DNA of 64,000 nt, taken from assembly GCA_964487565.1 (NCBI GenBank), contig CAZARN010000003.1, positions 62,001-126,000 of the forward strand, in the 5' to 3' direction. The notes beneath the pieces are model-generated. The model was not told the DNA's origin and ran no database searches. It worked only from the letters and a program-made list of their open reading frames with translations. Of this stretch, positions 1 through 7,712 are shown piece after piece; within the stretch, counting starts at the first letter, position 1, and every line of letters starts with the position of its first letter. This stretch comes from Phil1 sp964487565. Its GTDB lineage: Bacteria > Bacillota > Clostridia > Christensenellales > CAG-138. Made by a program: the position numbers and the translations under genes.

Positions 1-187
1 AGCGCATGCCGAGCCCACCGGCCTTGAGGCTTGCCGCCCGGCGCACATCCTTGATTTCGTCTATATCGAACACGCGGCCGTCCGCCCATTTGACGGATGT
101 CGGGGTTATGTTCCCGTCCGGCGCAAAGCGCGCGTCCACGGTAACATATATTTTTGTCTGCCTGCGTTTTTCGGCGTCCGGACTCAT
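1..187 (-). CDS. Conserved hypothetical protein downstream of dinB (partial)
   Basis: Minus-strand reading frame opening at the ATG at 187 and running off the left edge, so only the first 62 or so residues are visible. An AAGGAGGG ribosome binding site lies just upstream of the start. The visible part begins MSPDAEKRRQTKIYVTVDA and looks like a small beta-rich domain. It starts only 18 bp after the polymerase IV stop, so the two are probably co-transcribed. Small proteins of unknown function often sit next to Y-family polymerases; this one loosely recalls the DUF6504 type, but I cannot confirm that. Function unknown. Confidence 0.7.
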   Translation of the reverse strand, partial: MSPDAEKRRQTKIYVTVDARFAPDGNITPTSVKWADGRVFDIDEIKDVRRAASLKAGGLGMR

Positions 188-204
188 GCAAAACCCTCCT
201 TATC

Positions 205-1455
205 TTATACGGCCTTGAAATAACCCACGGGATGGACTGTATGATCCTCGCGCGGGTCTATGTTTGAAAGCGTCGGGTCGCAGGCGGTGACGGCGCGGCA
301 TATCGCGTAATGGCCGAAGCGGCTCCTGATCTCATCGATGCTGCGCTCGAGCCTTTCGCGCTTCTCGCGCGCGGCTGCGTCCGCAAAAAAGGTGAGCTGC
401 TCCGGCCTGGCGGCGTCAAGCAGGTCTGTCGCACGGATGCCGACGGAGCGCAGGGGCTTTTCCATGTGCCAGTTGGCGCGCAGCAGCTTCATCGCGCTCG
501 CGTGCAGCACGTCGGAGGTGCATGCGGGCTGTGGCAGCTTAAGCTGCCTTTCAAACCAGAAAAGGCCGTTGTCCCTGAGGCTTATCTGTACGCCGCGCGC
601 TGTGAAACCGCCCTCGCGCAGACGCTCGGCCACGCTTTCCGAAAGCATGTGGAAAACGATGGACGCATCCTCATATGTGACGAGATCGCGCGGGGCAGTG
701 GTGGAATTGCCTATGCTTTTGACCACGCCCTCATCGCCGGTATGCGCCACGGGCGACGTATCCTCGCCGCGCGCGAAGCACCCGAGCACCAGTCCCATCT
801 TGCCGAGCCAGCTTGAAAGCGCGGCGGGATCGGCCGCGGCGAGCTGCCCTATTGTATAAACGCTCCTGTCATAAAGCTTCCTGCGGGTGGCGGGGCCGAC
901 ATAGAGCAGCTCCTCCGCGGGCAGGGGCCAAACGATATCCTTATAGTTTTCGCGCGAAATGACCGTGACCGCGTCGGGCTTTTTATAGTCGGAGCCAAGC
1001 TTTGCGAATATCTTGTTGTATGACACCCCGACGGATACCGTCACGCCCAGCTCATCCTTCACGCGAAGGCGGAGGATATCGGCAAGCGCCCGCGCCCCGC
1101 CGTACTGCGCCGCGTTCTCCGTCACGTCAAGCCACGCCTCGTCAAGCCCGAAGGGTTCTATGCGGCCCGTGTACTCGGCGTATATCTGCCGCGCCATATG
1201 CGAATAGCGAAGATAAAGCTCGTGCCGGGGCTTCAATATCACAAGCTCAGGGCATTTTGCCTGCGCCTGCCATAAGGCTTCCCCGGTCTTTATGCCGTAT
1301 TTTTTTGCTTCCTGGTTTTTTGCAAGTATTATGCCGTGACGAAGCTCCGCATCGCCGCCGACGGCCACGGGTCTGCCCCGAAGCTCCGGATGATACACGA
1401 GCTCTATGCTTGCATAGCAGCTGTTCATGTCGATATGCAGTATATCCCTGTCCAT
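205..1455 (-). CDS. dinB: DNA polymerase IV, Y family
   Basis: Error-prone translesion polymerase of 416 residues, acting on damaged or stalled template DNA. The amino end carries the Y-family motif IDMNSCYASIE, with catalytic Asp9 and a Tyr at position 14 where the steric gate against ribonucleotides sits. The second acidic motif, GLDEAWLD (usually SLDEAYLD), supplies the other metal ligands near residue 105. Helix-hairpin-helix and little-finger regions follow, and the length is normal for the family. The ATG at 1455 is preceded by AAGGA. The gene diverges from an XRE/S24 regulator across a 150 bp spacer holding one promoter per direction and an inverted repeat between them, suggesting damage-linked control. 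Confidence 0.93.
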   Translation of the reverse strand: MDRDILHIDMNSCYASIELVYHPELRGRPVAVGGDAELRHGIILAKNQEAKKYGIKTGEALWQAQAKCPELVILKPRHELYLRYSHMARQIYAEYTGRIEPFGLDEAWLDVTENAAQYGGARALADILRLRVKDELGVTVSVGVSYNKIFAKLGSDYKKPDAVTVISRENYKDIVWPLPAEELLYVGPATRRKLYDRSVYTIGQLAAADPAALSSWLGKMGLVLGCFARGEDTSPVAHTGDEGVVKSIGNSTTAPRDLVTYEDASIVFHMLSESVAERLREGGFTARGVQISLRDNGLFWFERQLKLPQPACTSDVLHASAMKLLRANWHMEKPLRSVGIRATDLLDAARPEQLTFFADAAAREKRERLERSIDEIRSRFGHYAICRAVTACDPTLSNIDPREDHTVHPVGYFKAV

Positions 1456-1481
1456 TGCGGTCCTTCCCGCGCCATGGATAT

Positions 1482-1510
1482 ATAATAATACGCTTAAACA
1501 GAGAATACAA
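1482..1510 (-). promoter_or_regulatory. Promoter for dinB
   Basis: On the minus strand, TTGTAT (1510-1505) and TATTAT (1487-1482) are separated by exactly 17 bp and lie upstream of the dinB start at 1455. Confidence 0.55.
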
Positions 1511-1518
1511 GTGGTAAA

Positions 1519-1537
1519 TATCTCTTAAATGGAGATA
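1519..1537. promoter_or_regulatory. Inverted repeat between divergent dinB and XRE/S24 promoters
   Basis: TATCTC and GAGATA are perfect complements separated by 7 bp (TTAAATG). The repeat lies 8 bp from the -35 box of the leftward promoter and 6 bp from the -35 box of the rightward promoter. That placement suits an operator for the adjacent regulator; binding is inferred. Confidence 0.45.
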
Positions 1538-1543
1538 ATATTG

Positions 1544-1572
1544 TTGAAAAATGCCTCCGGACGGGGTATAAT
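1544..1572 (+). promoter_or_regulatory. Promoter for the XRE/S24 regulator
   Basis: TTGAAA (1544-1549) and TATAAT (1567-1572) with a 17 bp spacer, about 33 bp before the start codon at 1605. Confidence 0.65.
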
Positions 1573-1604
1573 CGGATGGGAGAAAATGTTGCGGAGGTTA
1601 TGTG

Positions 1605-2297
1605 ATGAAAATGAACGAAACGCTCTGCGCGTTGAGAAAGCAGGCGGGCCTTTCGCAGGCGGAAGTCGCGGCGCGGCTCACCCTGCGCGGCTGTCGGCTC
1701 ACCCACAGGGCGGTCTCCAAGTGGGAAAGGGGCGACACGCAGCCGAACATGCGCCAGTTCCTCCTCCTCATGGAGACGTACGGCGTGCGTGACGCTGTGG
1801 GCGCGTTCGGCCTCGGGCGCGGCGCGGGCGGGCTTAATGCGCTTGGCCGCGCGCGCCTTCGCGAATATGAAACTCTGCTTGAAAATGACGCGCGTTTTGC
1901 GGCGCTGCGGGGCGATGAGGCGAGCGCCCCGCGCATGATCCCGCTTTACGATCTGCCGGTTTCCGCCGGCACGGGGCAGTTCCTTGACGGCGAGCATTAC
2001 GAGCTGATAGACGCCGCGGCCTGCGGCGCGCCGGAAGGGGCGGATTTTGCCGTGCGCATAAGCGGGGACAGCATGACCCCGCGCTTTGCGGATGCGCAGA
2101 TCGTGTTCGTTGAACAGACGGGGCGGCTCGCGCACGGTGATATAGGCATTTTTCTGCTCAACGGGGACGCATACTGCAAGCTGCTCGGCGGTGCGGACGG
2201 CGCGCCGGAGCTTGTTTCCGTGAATCCCGCATACAGACCGATACGCATCGCGCCGGGGGACGAGCTGCGCGTGCTCGGGCGCGTGATAACGGCATAA
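1605..2297 (+). CDS. XRE-family regulator with C-terminal S24 (LexA-like) peptidase domain
   Basis: Repressor-type protein of 230 residues. Residues 1-65 form a Cro/C1-type helix-turn-helix (AGLSQAEVAARL followed by AVSKWERG). Residues about 110-230 form an S24 domain with the nucleophile in SGDSM (Ser156) and the general base Lys192 in AYCKLL. Their 36-residue spacing matches LexA and CI repressors. Such proteins either self-cleave on RecA activation or use the fold only for dimerisation; I see no certain Ala-Gly cleavage site, so self-cleavage is open. The ATG at 1605 is chosen because GGAGG ends 7 bp upstream; a GTG at 1602 is in frame. Divergence from dinB suggests it controls that gene. 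Confidence 0.85.
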   Translation: MKMNETLCALRKQAGLSQAEVAARLTLRGCRLTHRAVSKWERGDTQPNMRQFLLLMETYGVRDAVGAFGLGRGAGGLNALGRARLREYETLLENDARFAALRGDEASAPRMIPLYDLPVSAGTGQFLDGEHYELIDAAACGAPEGADFAVRISGDSMTPRFADAQIVFVEQTGRLAHGDIGIFLLNGDAYCKLLGGADGAPELVSVNPAYRPIRIAPGDELRVLGRVITA

Positions 2298-2302
2298 AGC
2301 GT

Positions 2303-2337
2303 GTGCCACATGTGCATGTCTGTGATATAATGCACAC
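2303..2337 (+). promoter_or_regulatory. Extended -10 promoter giving a probable leaderless start
   Basis: TGTGATATAAT at 2321-2331 is a full extended -10 element. A -35-like GTGCCA lies 17 bp upstream at 2303-2308. The next gene's ATG begins 6 bp after the -10 box, so the predicted transcription start falls on or next to the start codon. No ribosome binding site is present. Confidence 0.5.
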
Positions 2338-2757
2338 ATGAAATATGCCGATTTTATAATAAAATTGAGGCGGAAGGATCCTGACGCCGTGCGTATGCTC
2401 GTTGCGGCGCACGGGAAGGAAATGCTCTCGCGCGCAAAAAAGTCCCTTGCAGGCCATGACAAGCGCGCCGCAAGGCGCGCCGTGACGCGGGCGGTGCAGG
2501 ACGCGATCGCGCATCTCGACGACGCATCGAAGCTGCCCTGCGATGAAAAGGCGCTTTTTGAAACGCTTGACGATGCGCTGGACACACGGACAAAGCATAT
2601 GCGCGCGGCGAGGGAAAACGTGATCTTTGCGCTGCTGTGCATCCCGGCGGCGTTCGCGCTGTGGATCAACGTCGGAATATTGATGAGCATGAGGCTGCTG
2701 CCATATGCCGATATCGGCTACACATGGTTCAATCATACGTTTTTTGTCCTGTTTTAG
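2338..2757 (+). CDS. Hypothetical protein with C-terminal membrane segment
   Basis: 139-residue protein I do not recognise. Residues 1-95 are highly charged and predicted helical, rich in Arg, Lys and Asp. Residues about 96-120 are a hydrophobic span (FALLCIPAAFALWINVGIL), followed by a short aromatic tail. It could be a small tail-anchored protein. There is no Shine-Dalgarno sequence; a consensus extended -10 box ends 6 bp before the ATG, so translation may be leaderless. A spacer with the CIRCE operator of the heat-shock gene follows. Coding is supported by an uninterrupted frame with the GC-rich third positions typical of the neighbours. Confidence 0.65.
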   Translation: MKYADFIIKLRRKDPDAVRMLVAAHGKEMLSRAKKSLAGHDKRAARRAVTRAVQDAIAHLDDASKLPCDEKALFETLDDALDTRTKHMRAARENVIFALLCIPAAFALWINVGILMSMRLLPYADIGYTWFNHTFFVLF

Positions 2758-2786
2758 GCTGTATTTTACATATGACCGCATCCGAA

Positions 2787-2813
2787 TTGGCACTCTCACA
2801 TCGAGAGTGCTAA
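2787..2813. promoter_or_regulatory. CIRCE operator (HrcA binding site)
   Basis: TTGGCACTC, a 9 bp spacer and GAGTGCTAA match the CIRCE consensus TTAGCACTC-N9-GAGTGCTAA with one mismatch. It lies 130 bp upstream of the small heat-shock gene. A possible extended -10 (TTTGGTATCAT) follows it near 2865-2875. HrcA repression relieved by heat is the established role. Confidence 0.9.
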
Positions 2814-2942
2814 TGTTTACAATCGCGCAACAATTCCTATGTTTTTGCTCAACATTCCTTTGGTATCATGCTTAACGTCGAAAGGGGATAAGGATCCCCC
2901 GGCAAATGCAGAATAGATACATGATCAAGGAGGTTGAATATC

Positions 2943-3374
2943 ATGTTTGAACTTACACCGTTTGTACGCAGGCAGAATATTGTGAACTATGATCCTTTCA
3001 GGGAGCTGGAGAACATGGAGAAGAATTTCTTCTCGCAGGACAGCGCGCGTTTTTCGACCGATATTAAGGATACCGGCAGCGCGTATGAGCTTGAAGCGGA
3101 GCTTCCGGGCTTTGACAAGAAGGATATCGGCATCGATATAGAGGGCGATTATCTGACGGTCAGCGCGGAGCACAAGGAAAACAAGGACGAAAAGGACAAA
3201 AAGGGCAATTATATCCGCCGTGAGCGCTATTACGGCTCTTTCTCCCGCAGCTTTGACGTTTCCGGCGTGGATACCGAACACATTGCAGCCTCCTATAAGG
3301 ACGGCGTGCTGAAGCTTGTAATGCCCAAGAAACAGAGTGCGCTTCCTGCGGCACGCAGGCTTGAAATTGAATAA
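2943..3374 (+). CDS. Small heat shock protein Hsp20 (alpha-crystallin family)
   Basis: ATP-independent holdase chaperone of 143 residues that binds unfolding proteins in the cytoplasm. The alpha-crystallin domain spans about residues 38-130: a YELEAELPGFDKKDI start, a central charged loop rich in Lys and Glu, and the GVLKLVMPKK end motif. The short tail after it ends in RRLEIE, a weak version of the IxI/V oligomerisation motif. The ATG at 2943 is preceded by AAGGAGG with 9 bp spacing; a TTG at 2934 would overlap that site. A CIRCE operator upstream puts the gene under HrcA, and ftsH, another quality-control gene, follows in the same direction. Confidence 0.92.
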   Translation: MFELTPFVRRQNIVNYDPFRELENMEKNFFSQDSARFSTDIKDTGSAYELEAELPGFDKKDIGIDIEGDYLTVSAEHKENKDEKDKKGNYIRRERYYGSFSRSFDVSGVDTEHIAASYKDGVLKLVMPKKQSALPAARRLEIE

Positions 3375-3388
3375 AACCTGCGCTGTTT

Positions 3389-3417
3389 GGGGCGGCGGTC
3401 CTGAGGACTGCCGCCCC
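3389..3417 (+). terminator. Hairpin after hsp20
   Basis: GGGGCGGC pairs with GCCGCCCC around an inner GTCC/GGAC stem. There is no T run after it, so it may be a weak terminator or an mRNA-stabilising hairpin. Confidence 0.5.
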
Positions 3418-3546
3418 TGATTATGTCCGCCGCGATCATGGCGCGGCCGATGATGATATTTTGCACAAAATCCTCAATGTGTAAGTGTAAAAGGTTACAT
3501 GAACGCTGTATAATAGCGCTATAAACCGAAAGGAATGAAACCACAA

Positions 3547-5382
3547 ATGATGCGCGAAGACAAACCGTCGAAAAAACCGCTGATATATTATGCGATAGTG
3601 GCCATGCTTGTGCTGCTTTTGCTCAATGTGTTCGTTTTCCCGTTTTTGCTCAACGAACAGATAACGCAGGTCGGCTATGACGAATTCCTCACCATGCTCA
3701 ACGCGGGCGAGGTGCAGGAGGTCGCACGGGATGAGTCCGAAGGCACGATAACCTTCACCGCAAAGACCGAGGGCGAAGAGAGACTGCGCTATTATGAAAC
3801 GGGCATCTGGCCCGACGACGGTCTGCTTGCGCGGCTTGAAAGCGCGGGCGTCAAGTTCTCCGCCTCCATACCGACGCAGACCTCGCCGCTGCTTTCCTTT
3901 ATAATTTCATGGATACTGCCGATACTGATATTCTCCTTCATCGGCAGGCTTCTCTTCTCAAAGCTTGCGCAGGGCGGCATAGGCGGCGCGAACGCCATGG
4001 CCTTCGGCAAGTCGAACGCCAAGGTGTATGTTGAGGCGCAGACGGGAAAAACGTTTGCGGATGTTGCGGGCGAGGATGAGGCAAAGGAAGCCCTGACGGA
4101 GATCGTGGACTTTTTGCACAATCCGGAAAAATATTCGGCGATCGGCGCGAAGCTGCCCAAGGGCGCGCTGCTCGTCGGCCCTCCGGGCACGGGCAAAACG
4201 CTGCTCGCAAAGGCCGTGGCCGGCGAGGCGGAGGTGCCGTTCTTCTCCATATCCGGTTCCGAATTCGTGGAAATGTTCGTCGGCATGGGCGCCGCGAAGG
4301 TGCGCGATCTGTTCAAACAGGCGCAGGAAAAAGCGCCCTGCATAGTTTTTATCGATGAGATCGATACCATCGGCAAAAAGCGTGACAGCGGCGGCCTCGG
4401 CGGCAACGACGAGCGCGAACAGACGCTCAATCAGCTTCTCACGGAGATGGACGGCTTTGACGGCAAAAAGGGCGTTGTGATACTTGCCGCGACAAACCGT
4501 CCCGACACGCTGGACAAGGCGCTTCTGCGCCCCGGCAGGTTCGACCGCCGCATACCGGTGGAGCTTCCGGATCTTCAGGGCCGCGAGGCGATTTTGAAGG
4601 TACATGCCAAGGAAGTCAAAATGGCCGGGGATATCGACTATAACGCCGTGGCGCGCGCGACCTCCGGCGCATCCGGCGCGGAGCTTGCGAACATAATCAA
4701 CGAGGCGGCCCTTCGCGCGGTGCGCATGGGCAGGAACACCGTTGAGCAGAACGACCTTGAGGAAAGCGTCGAGGTCGTGATCGCGGGCTATCAGCGCAAG
4801 GGCGCGGTCATCGCCGGGGATGAGAAGCGGATCATCGCATATCATGAGATCGGCCATGCGCTCGTCGCCGCAAGCCAGAGCCAGTCCGCCCCCGTGCATA
4901 AGATCACCATCGTGCCGCGCACATCAGGCGCGCTCGGTTACACGATGCAGGTGGAGGAGGACGAGCGCGTGCTCATGACGCGCGAGGAAATGATGAACAA
5001 GATCGCCACGCTGACTGGCGGCCGCGCCGCGGAGGAAGAGGTTTTCGGCAGCATAACAACGGGCGCGTCCAACGATATAGAACAGGCGACACGCCTTGCG
5101 CGCGCCATGATAACCCGATATGGCATGAGCAATCAGTTCGGCATGGTCGCGCTTGAGACCGTGACGAACGAGTATCTCGGCGGGGACGCTTCCCTTGCAT
5201 GTTCCGCGCAGACTGCCGCCAAGATAGACGCGGAGGTCGTGGACACCGTGCGCTCGCAGCACGACAAGGCGCGCGGGATCCTGAGTGAAAAGAGGGAAGT
5301 GATGGATAAGCTTGCGGCGTATCTGCTGGAAAAGGAAACCATCACGGGCGAGGAATTCATGAAAATACTCGGCGAGGCCTGA
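3547..5382 (+). CDS. ftsH: ATP-dependent zinc metalloprotease FtsH
   Basis: Membrane-bound AAA protease (about 611 residues) that degrades misfolded membrane and regulatory proteins. In order: a first membrane segment (residues about 12-32), a short external domain, a second membrane segment (about 115-135), the AAA module with Walker A GPPGTGKT, Walker B IVFIDEID and the second region of homology ATNRPDTLDKALLRPGRFDR, and the M41 peptidase with zinc motif HEIGH near residue 432. Length is normal for the family. The ATG at 3547 is chosen over the ATG at 3535 because AAAGGA directly abuts the latter; the choice is not certain. TATAAT at 3510-3515 is a likely -10 box. Confidence 0.93.
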   Translation: MMREDKPSKKPLIYYAIVAMLVLLLLNVFVFPFLLNEQITQVGYDEFLTMLNAGEVQEVARDESEGTITFTAKTEGEERLRYYETGIWPDDGLLARLESAGVKFSASIPTQTSPLLSFIISWILPILIFSFIGRLLFSKLAQGGIGGANAMAFGKSNAKVYVEAQTGKTFADVAGEDEAKEALTEIVDFLHNPEKYSAIGAKLPKGALLVGPPGTGKTLLAKAVAGEAEVPFFSISGSEFVEMFVGMGAAKVRDLFKQAQEKAPCIVFIDEIDTIGKKRDSGGLGGNDEREQTLNQLLTEMDGFDGKKGVVILAATNRPDTLDKALLRPGRFDRRIPVELPDLQGREAILKVHAKEVKMAGDIDYNAVARATSGASGAELANIINEAALRAVRMGRNTVEQNDLEESVEVVIAGYQRKGAVIAGDEKRIIAYHEIGHALVAASQSQSAPVHKITIVPRTSGALGYTMQVEEDERVLMTREEMMNKIATLTGGRAAEEEVFGSITTGASNDIEQATRLARAMITRYGMSNQFGMVALETVTNEYLGGDASLACSAQTAAKIDAEVVDTVRSQHDKARGILSEKREVMDKLAAYLLEKETITGEEFMKILGEA

Positions 5383-5403
5383 GCCCCGGAAGGGATATGA
5401 CAG

Positions 5404-5429
5404 GCAGCCGCGGCAATTGCCGCGGCTGC
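5404..5429 (+). terminator. Terminator hairpin after ftsH
   Basis: GCAGCCGCGGCAA is followed directly by its reverse complement, a 13+13 bp palindrome located 21 bp after the ftsH stop. Only a short TTCT follows. Confidence 0.6.
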
Positions 5430-5452
5430 TTCTGCATCCTGTCTGCGTAACG

Positions 5453-5492
5453 AACAGGGAGCCTTGCGCGATGAAACACAAGGCTCCCTGTT
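5453..5492. terminator. Bidirectional hairpin between ftsH and the TM2 gene
   Basis: AACAGGGAGCCTTG and CAAGGCTCCCTGTT pair over 14 bp around a 12-base loop, between two convergent genes. The T content at the stem ends suits termination from either side. Confidence 0.6.
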
Positions 5493-5550
5493 GTATGTTT
5501 GATGCTTATGAACGCGCTGATATATCCATCGCGCCGAATTCAGCGATTGG

Positions 5551-5751
5551 TCATTCTGTCACCCAGGGGGTGCCGTCCTTCTTTGTGAAAGAACCGGTGC
5601 AGACCTTGACGAAATCAATTATCCAGCCAATGCCGCATGCGCCGCCCGTGAAGAGCCATATCAGACCTGTGCCGGTTTTGCCTGCCATGAACCTGTGTAC
5701 GCCAAGGCCGCCGAGGAAGAACGTGATGAGAATCGCAGTGGATTTTTTCAT
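5551..5751 (-). CDS. TM2 domain-containing small membrane protein
   Basis: 66-residue integral membrane protein made almost entirely of a TM2 domain: a first helix (ILITFFLGGLGVHRFMAGK), the characteristic Gly-rich turn, and a second helix (IWLFTGGACGIGWIIDFV). The GxxGxHRF pattern and the ending GxxGIGWIID are diagnostic. The C-terminal GTPWVTE is common in short TM2 proteins of Clostridia. Function of the family is unknown. It stands alone on the minus strand, converging on ftsH, with an AGGT-like site before the start. Confidence 0.85.
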   Translation of the reverse strand: MKKSTAILITFFLGGLGVHRFMAGKTGTGLIWLFTGGACGIGWIIDFVKVCTGSFTKKDGTPWVTE

Positions 5752-5940
5752 GAATCAATACCTCGCAATAATAGTTTTCGGGGTCAATCATAACATACAA
5801 TGTTCCCCCGACATTTTGATATAATATCACATAATATTCCAAATGTGAATATACTCATGTAACAATAATGCAATATATATAATTAAATTTTGGTTCGCAC
5901 TCTCGCGTGCGGGCGCAATGATAGGGCATCGCGCAGACGA

Positions 5941-5969
5941 TTGACCGCAGGTTTTTTTGGTGGTACGCT
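5941..5969 (+). promoter_or_regulatory. Candidate promoter of the nucleoside phosphorylase operon
   Basis: TTGACC (5941-5946), a 17 bp spacer and a poor -10 (TACGCT) preceded by TGG as an extended element. It lies about 50 bp before the start codon. Confidence 0.35.
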
Positions 5970-6016
5970 GTACCGGTAAATCAGCACAGAAAACGGATTG
6001 AGGAGGAGCTGCGCAC

Positions 6017-6838
6017 ATGGGCTACATGGATATCATCAACGCCATGAAACGTTACGGTTCAAGCGAACGCGAGATCGTGCTCAACGGCATAGGCGTTGCA
6101 CCGGAGACGATAAGCGAAAACGTCATAATCGCCCCGTGGTGGGAGCCGAGACATTTTCCTGTTTGGCAAAACGCAAAGCCTGTGCAGGAAGCGGAGATAG
6201 ACGCCGTGCGCATATGGAACATCCGCACACAGGCCGGCGGCGAGCTGACATATATAAAAACCGGCATAGGCGCGCCGGTGTTCATGGATGTGCTCCTTTG
6301 CCTTGGCCTGACGCCCTGCAAAAGGATACTTTTCTGGGGCTCCGTGGGCGCGCTTGACAGGGCGATGGAAATAGGCGACGTGGCAATACCCGAATACAGC
6401 GTATGCGGCGACGGCGCGTCGAGATATCTTATCGGCGGCAGCATCGCCGCAAACGATCCTTTCGGCAAAAAGGAATATCCTGACGCACAGTTCAACGCGC
6501 GCCTTCAGCGCGTCGCCGAAAGGCTGTGCGGCGGGGCGGGCGTCGCGCTGCACGGCAGCCGCAATTTCAGCATAGATACTATCGCCGCGCAGTTTGGTCA
6601 TCTCGACGAGATAATCGCAATGGGCTGCAACACGGTAGAGATGGAAACGGCCTCGGCGTTTGCCGCGGCGCGGTTGATGAACATACCGCTTGCGGCCGTG
6701 TTTTCGGTTTCGGATAATACGGTGGCCGGCAAATCGCTCATTTCCGGCCGCACGGAAGAGGAGCGCGCGCGCCGCCGCAGCATCAGAGCACAGCTTTTCC
6801 CGCAGATCGCGCAGGAGCTGTTTTTTAATGACCGATAA
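6017..6838 (+). CDS. Nucleoside phosphorylase (PNP/UDP phosphorylase family)
   Basis: Cytoplasmic enzyme of 273 residues expected to cleave a nucleoside with phosphate to a free base and ribose 1-phosphate. PNP_UDP_1 hallmarks are visible: GAPVFMDVLLCLGLTPCKRI leading into a Gly-rich FWGSVGAL segment, and the substrate-site motif NTVEMETASAFAAA (consensus VEMExA) near residue 210. Whether it prefers purine or pyrimidine nucleosides cannot be told. A strong AGGAGGAG precedes the ATG. A small membrane protein starts 15 bp downstream and a GNAT gene follows, so the three probably form an operon. Confidence 0.85.
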   Translation: MGYMDIINAMKRYGSSEREIVLNGIGVAPETISENVIIAPWWEPRHFPVWQNAKPVQEAEIDAVRIWNIRTQAGGELTYIKTGIGAPVFMDVLLCLGLTPCKRILFWGSVGALDRAMEIGDVAIPEYSVCGDGASRYLIGGSIAANDPFGKKEYPDAQFNARLQRVAERLCGGAGVALHGSRNFSIDTIAAQFGHLDEIIAMGCNTVEMETASAFAAARLMNIPLAAVFSVSDNTVAGKSLISGRTEEERARRRSIRAQLFPQIAQELFFNDR

Positions 6839-6853
6839 AGGAGGAAATAGAAT

Positions 6854-7138
6854 ATGTTGAATGAAAAAACAAGGAAACTGTTGGGCATAGGCGTGATCGC
6901 CGCGACTGCGATACTCGCCGTGGCGGGTTATTTCATCCTGCCCGAAACGCTCGTTATGCAGGTGAGCGCGGGCGGGCAGCCGTCAACCACAATGCCGAAG
7001 CTTATCGGCCTTTTGATCCCCATAGGCATAAGCGCGGTGTTCGGCGTGCTGTTCGTCAAGGACGGAAACACCAAATGCGGCATCGGCGCGGGCGCGGGCC
7101 TGCTGGCGATGGTGCTGATTTTTATATTCAACATTTGA
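6854..7138 (+). CDS. Small three-helix membrane protein, DUF1648-like
   Basis: 94 residues with hydrophobic spans at about 9-28, 50-66 and 75-93. Between the first two lies a loop in which LPETLVMQVSAGGQPSTTMPK resembles the DUF1648 pattern (LP, a short loop, then G-x-P and a Pro-Lys), though I cannot confirm membership. An AAGGAGG site precedes the ATG. It lies between the nucleoside phosphorylase (15 bp gap) and a GNAT gene (12 bp gap), so it is probably co-transcribed. Function unknown. Confidence 0.75.
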   Translation: MLNEKTRKLLGIGVIAATAILAVAGYFILPETLVMQVSAGGQPSTTMPKLIGLLIPIGISAVFGVLFVKDGNTKCGIGAGAGLLAMVLIFIFNI

Positions 7139-7150
7139 CGGGGTATCGCA

Positions 7151-7594
7151 ATGCGTATCGATATAATGACCATTGAAGATTATGATGAGCTTTTCGCGCT
7201 TTGGGTCGCAACCCCGGGCATGGGCCTTTACGATGTGGACGATTCACGCGAGGGGATCGCGCGCTATCTTGAGCGCAATCCCGAAACATCCTTCGTCGCG
7301 CGCGACGACGACGGCCTTCTTATGGGGGCTGTGCTTGCCGGACACGACGGAAGGCGCGGCTTCATCCATCATACCGCCGTCAGGGAGCAGTGCCGCAGAC
7401 GCGGCGTTGCGCGCGCGCTGACGGACAGGGTATACGAGGCGATGCGCGAACAGAAGATACCGAAGGTGTTTCTTGTCGTATACAAGGATAACGATGTGGG
7501 CAACGCGCTTTGGGACGGCCTTGGTTATACCGTGCGCGAGGACATATTTTACAGGGATTTCGTGCTTATGCCGATGAAGAGGATCAATTTGTGA
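7151..7594 (+). CDS. GNAT family N-acetyltransferase
   Basis: 147-residue acetyltransferase of the GCN5 fold. The acetyl-CoA binding signature is visible as REQCRRRGVARALTDRV near residues 78-95 (Q/RxxGxG/A), after the beta-4 strand FIHHTAV. The C-terminal NALWDGLGYTVRED is the usual beta-6/beta-7 end. Overall it resembles the YpeA subgroup. The substrate (small amine or protein N-terminus) is unknown. It is the last gene of the phosphorylase cluster. Confidence 0.85.
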   Translation: MRIDIMTIEDYDELFALWVATPGMGLYDVDDSREGIARYLERNPETSFVARDDDGLLMGAVLAGHDGRRGFIHHTAVREQCRRRGVARALTDRVYEAMREQKIPKVFLVVYKDNDVGNALWDGLGYTVREDIFYRDFVLMPMKRINL

Positions 7595-7620
7595 AATTTT
7601 AGCGTGATGCGGCCTGAATA

Positions 7621-7660
7621 TTGAAAACTACTCGCACATGCGATATCATTACAATGTAAT
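7621..7660 (+). promoter_or_regulatory. Promoter with palindrome at the transcription start
   Basis: TTGAAA (7621-7626), 17 bp spacer, TATCAT (7644-7649). A perfect palindrome ATTACAATGTAAT at 7648-7660 overlaps the end of the -10 box and the predicted start site, an ideal place for a repressor. It drives the surface-protein gene starting at 7713. Confidence 0.55.
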
Positions 7661-7712
7661 TTAACGTGCGGGCAACAGCGCTGCATGTTGAGAATACACG
7701 GGAGGTAAGCAT

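Noticed and set aside
3958..4899. Long minus-strand frames opposite ftsH
   Set aside because: They mirror the conserved FtsH coding sequence; GC-rich third positions create open shadow frames.
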